Source: Bacillota bacterium
GTDB lineage: Bacteria > Bacillota > Clostridia > Oscillospirales > QAMX01
Length of the DNA: 5,363 bases
Direction of reading: 5' to 3'
Assembly: GCA_029778935.1 (NCBI GenBank)
Contig: JAKPBM010000138.1
Location: 1-5,363, forward strand
The notes beneath the pieces are model-generated. The model was given only the letters and a program-made list of their open reading frames with translations. It was not told the origin of the DNA and did no database searches. A program made the translations under genes and the position numbers. This document shows, piece after piece, positions 5,321-5,363 of the stretch. Each line of letters starts with the position of its first letter. Position 1 is the stretch's first letter.

Positions 5321-5363
5321 GCATTGCCGCTGCCGATAATTTTTCCGGATGTCGACAAATCAG

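Noticed and set aside
4840..5358. Minus-strand 172-residue frame
   Set aside because: The translation is rich in Arg, Pro, Ser and Cys with no domain-like pattern. It crosses the AT-rich promoter-like stretch and the GC foldback.

Overview
The window looks like the chromosome of a moderately GC-rich Bacillota (Firmicute), possibly Clostridia or Negativicutes. The reasons are a lipoprotein-type amino-acid binding protein, a Bacillus PgcA-like phosphohexomutase, an AcpD/AzoR azoreductase, strong purine-rich ribosome binding sites and sigma-A-type promoters. The lineage is an inference from protein style, not a database result.

Positions 1-1423, minus strand: the front of a branched-chain amino-acid ABC uptake operon. 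It holds a complete lipoprotein substrate-binding protein (LivJ/LivK type), then the first 40 codons of the LivH permease, which starts at TTG and runs off the left edge. The 144-base gap between them holds a long inverted repeat and a short 15-base direct repeat. Positions 1517-2113, minus strand: an FMN-dependent NADH:azoreductase gene with a good promoter. A GC-rich hairpin separates it from the binding-protein gene. Positions 2526-4235, plus strand: a complete alpha-D-phosphohexomutase gene with its own promoter, a leader of about 150 bases and a textbook terminator. The last two genes are divergent. In both, the longest open frame begins inside the -35 box of the gene's own promoter, so the true starts lie further in.

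Positions 4296-5363: about 1.07 kb in which I find no convincing gene. It holds an array of degenerate ~31-36-base tandem repeats (about 4418-4691, with weaker copies back to about 4300), a G-quadruplex motif, GC-rich foldbacks, and near the right edge an AT-rich stretch with a candidate promoter followed at once by a hairpin and T6. This is the least explained part of the window.

The three gene units (amino-acid uptake, flavin redox chemistry, sugar-phosphate interconversion) have no evident shared pathway. They look like ordinary housekeeping neighbours. I see no clear defence, mobile or otherwise new gene system. The repeat array and the structured non-coding DNA are the best candidates for something undescribed.
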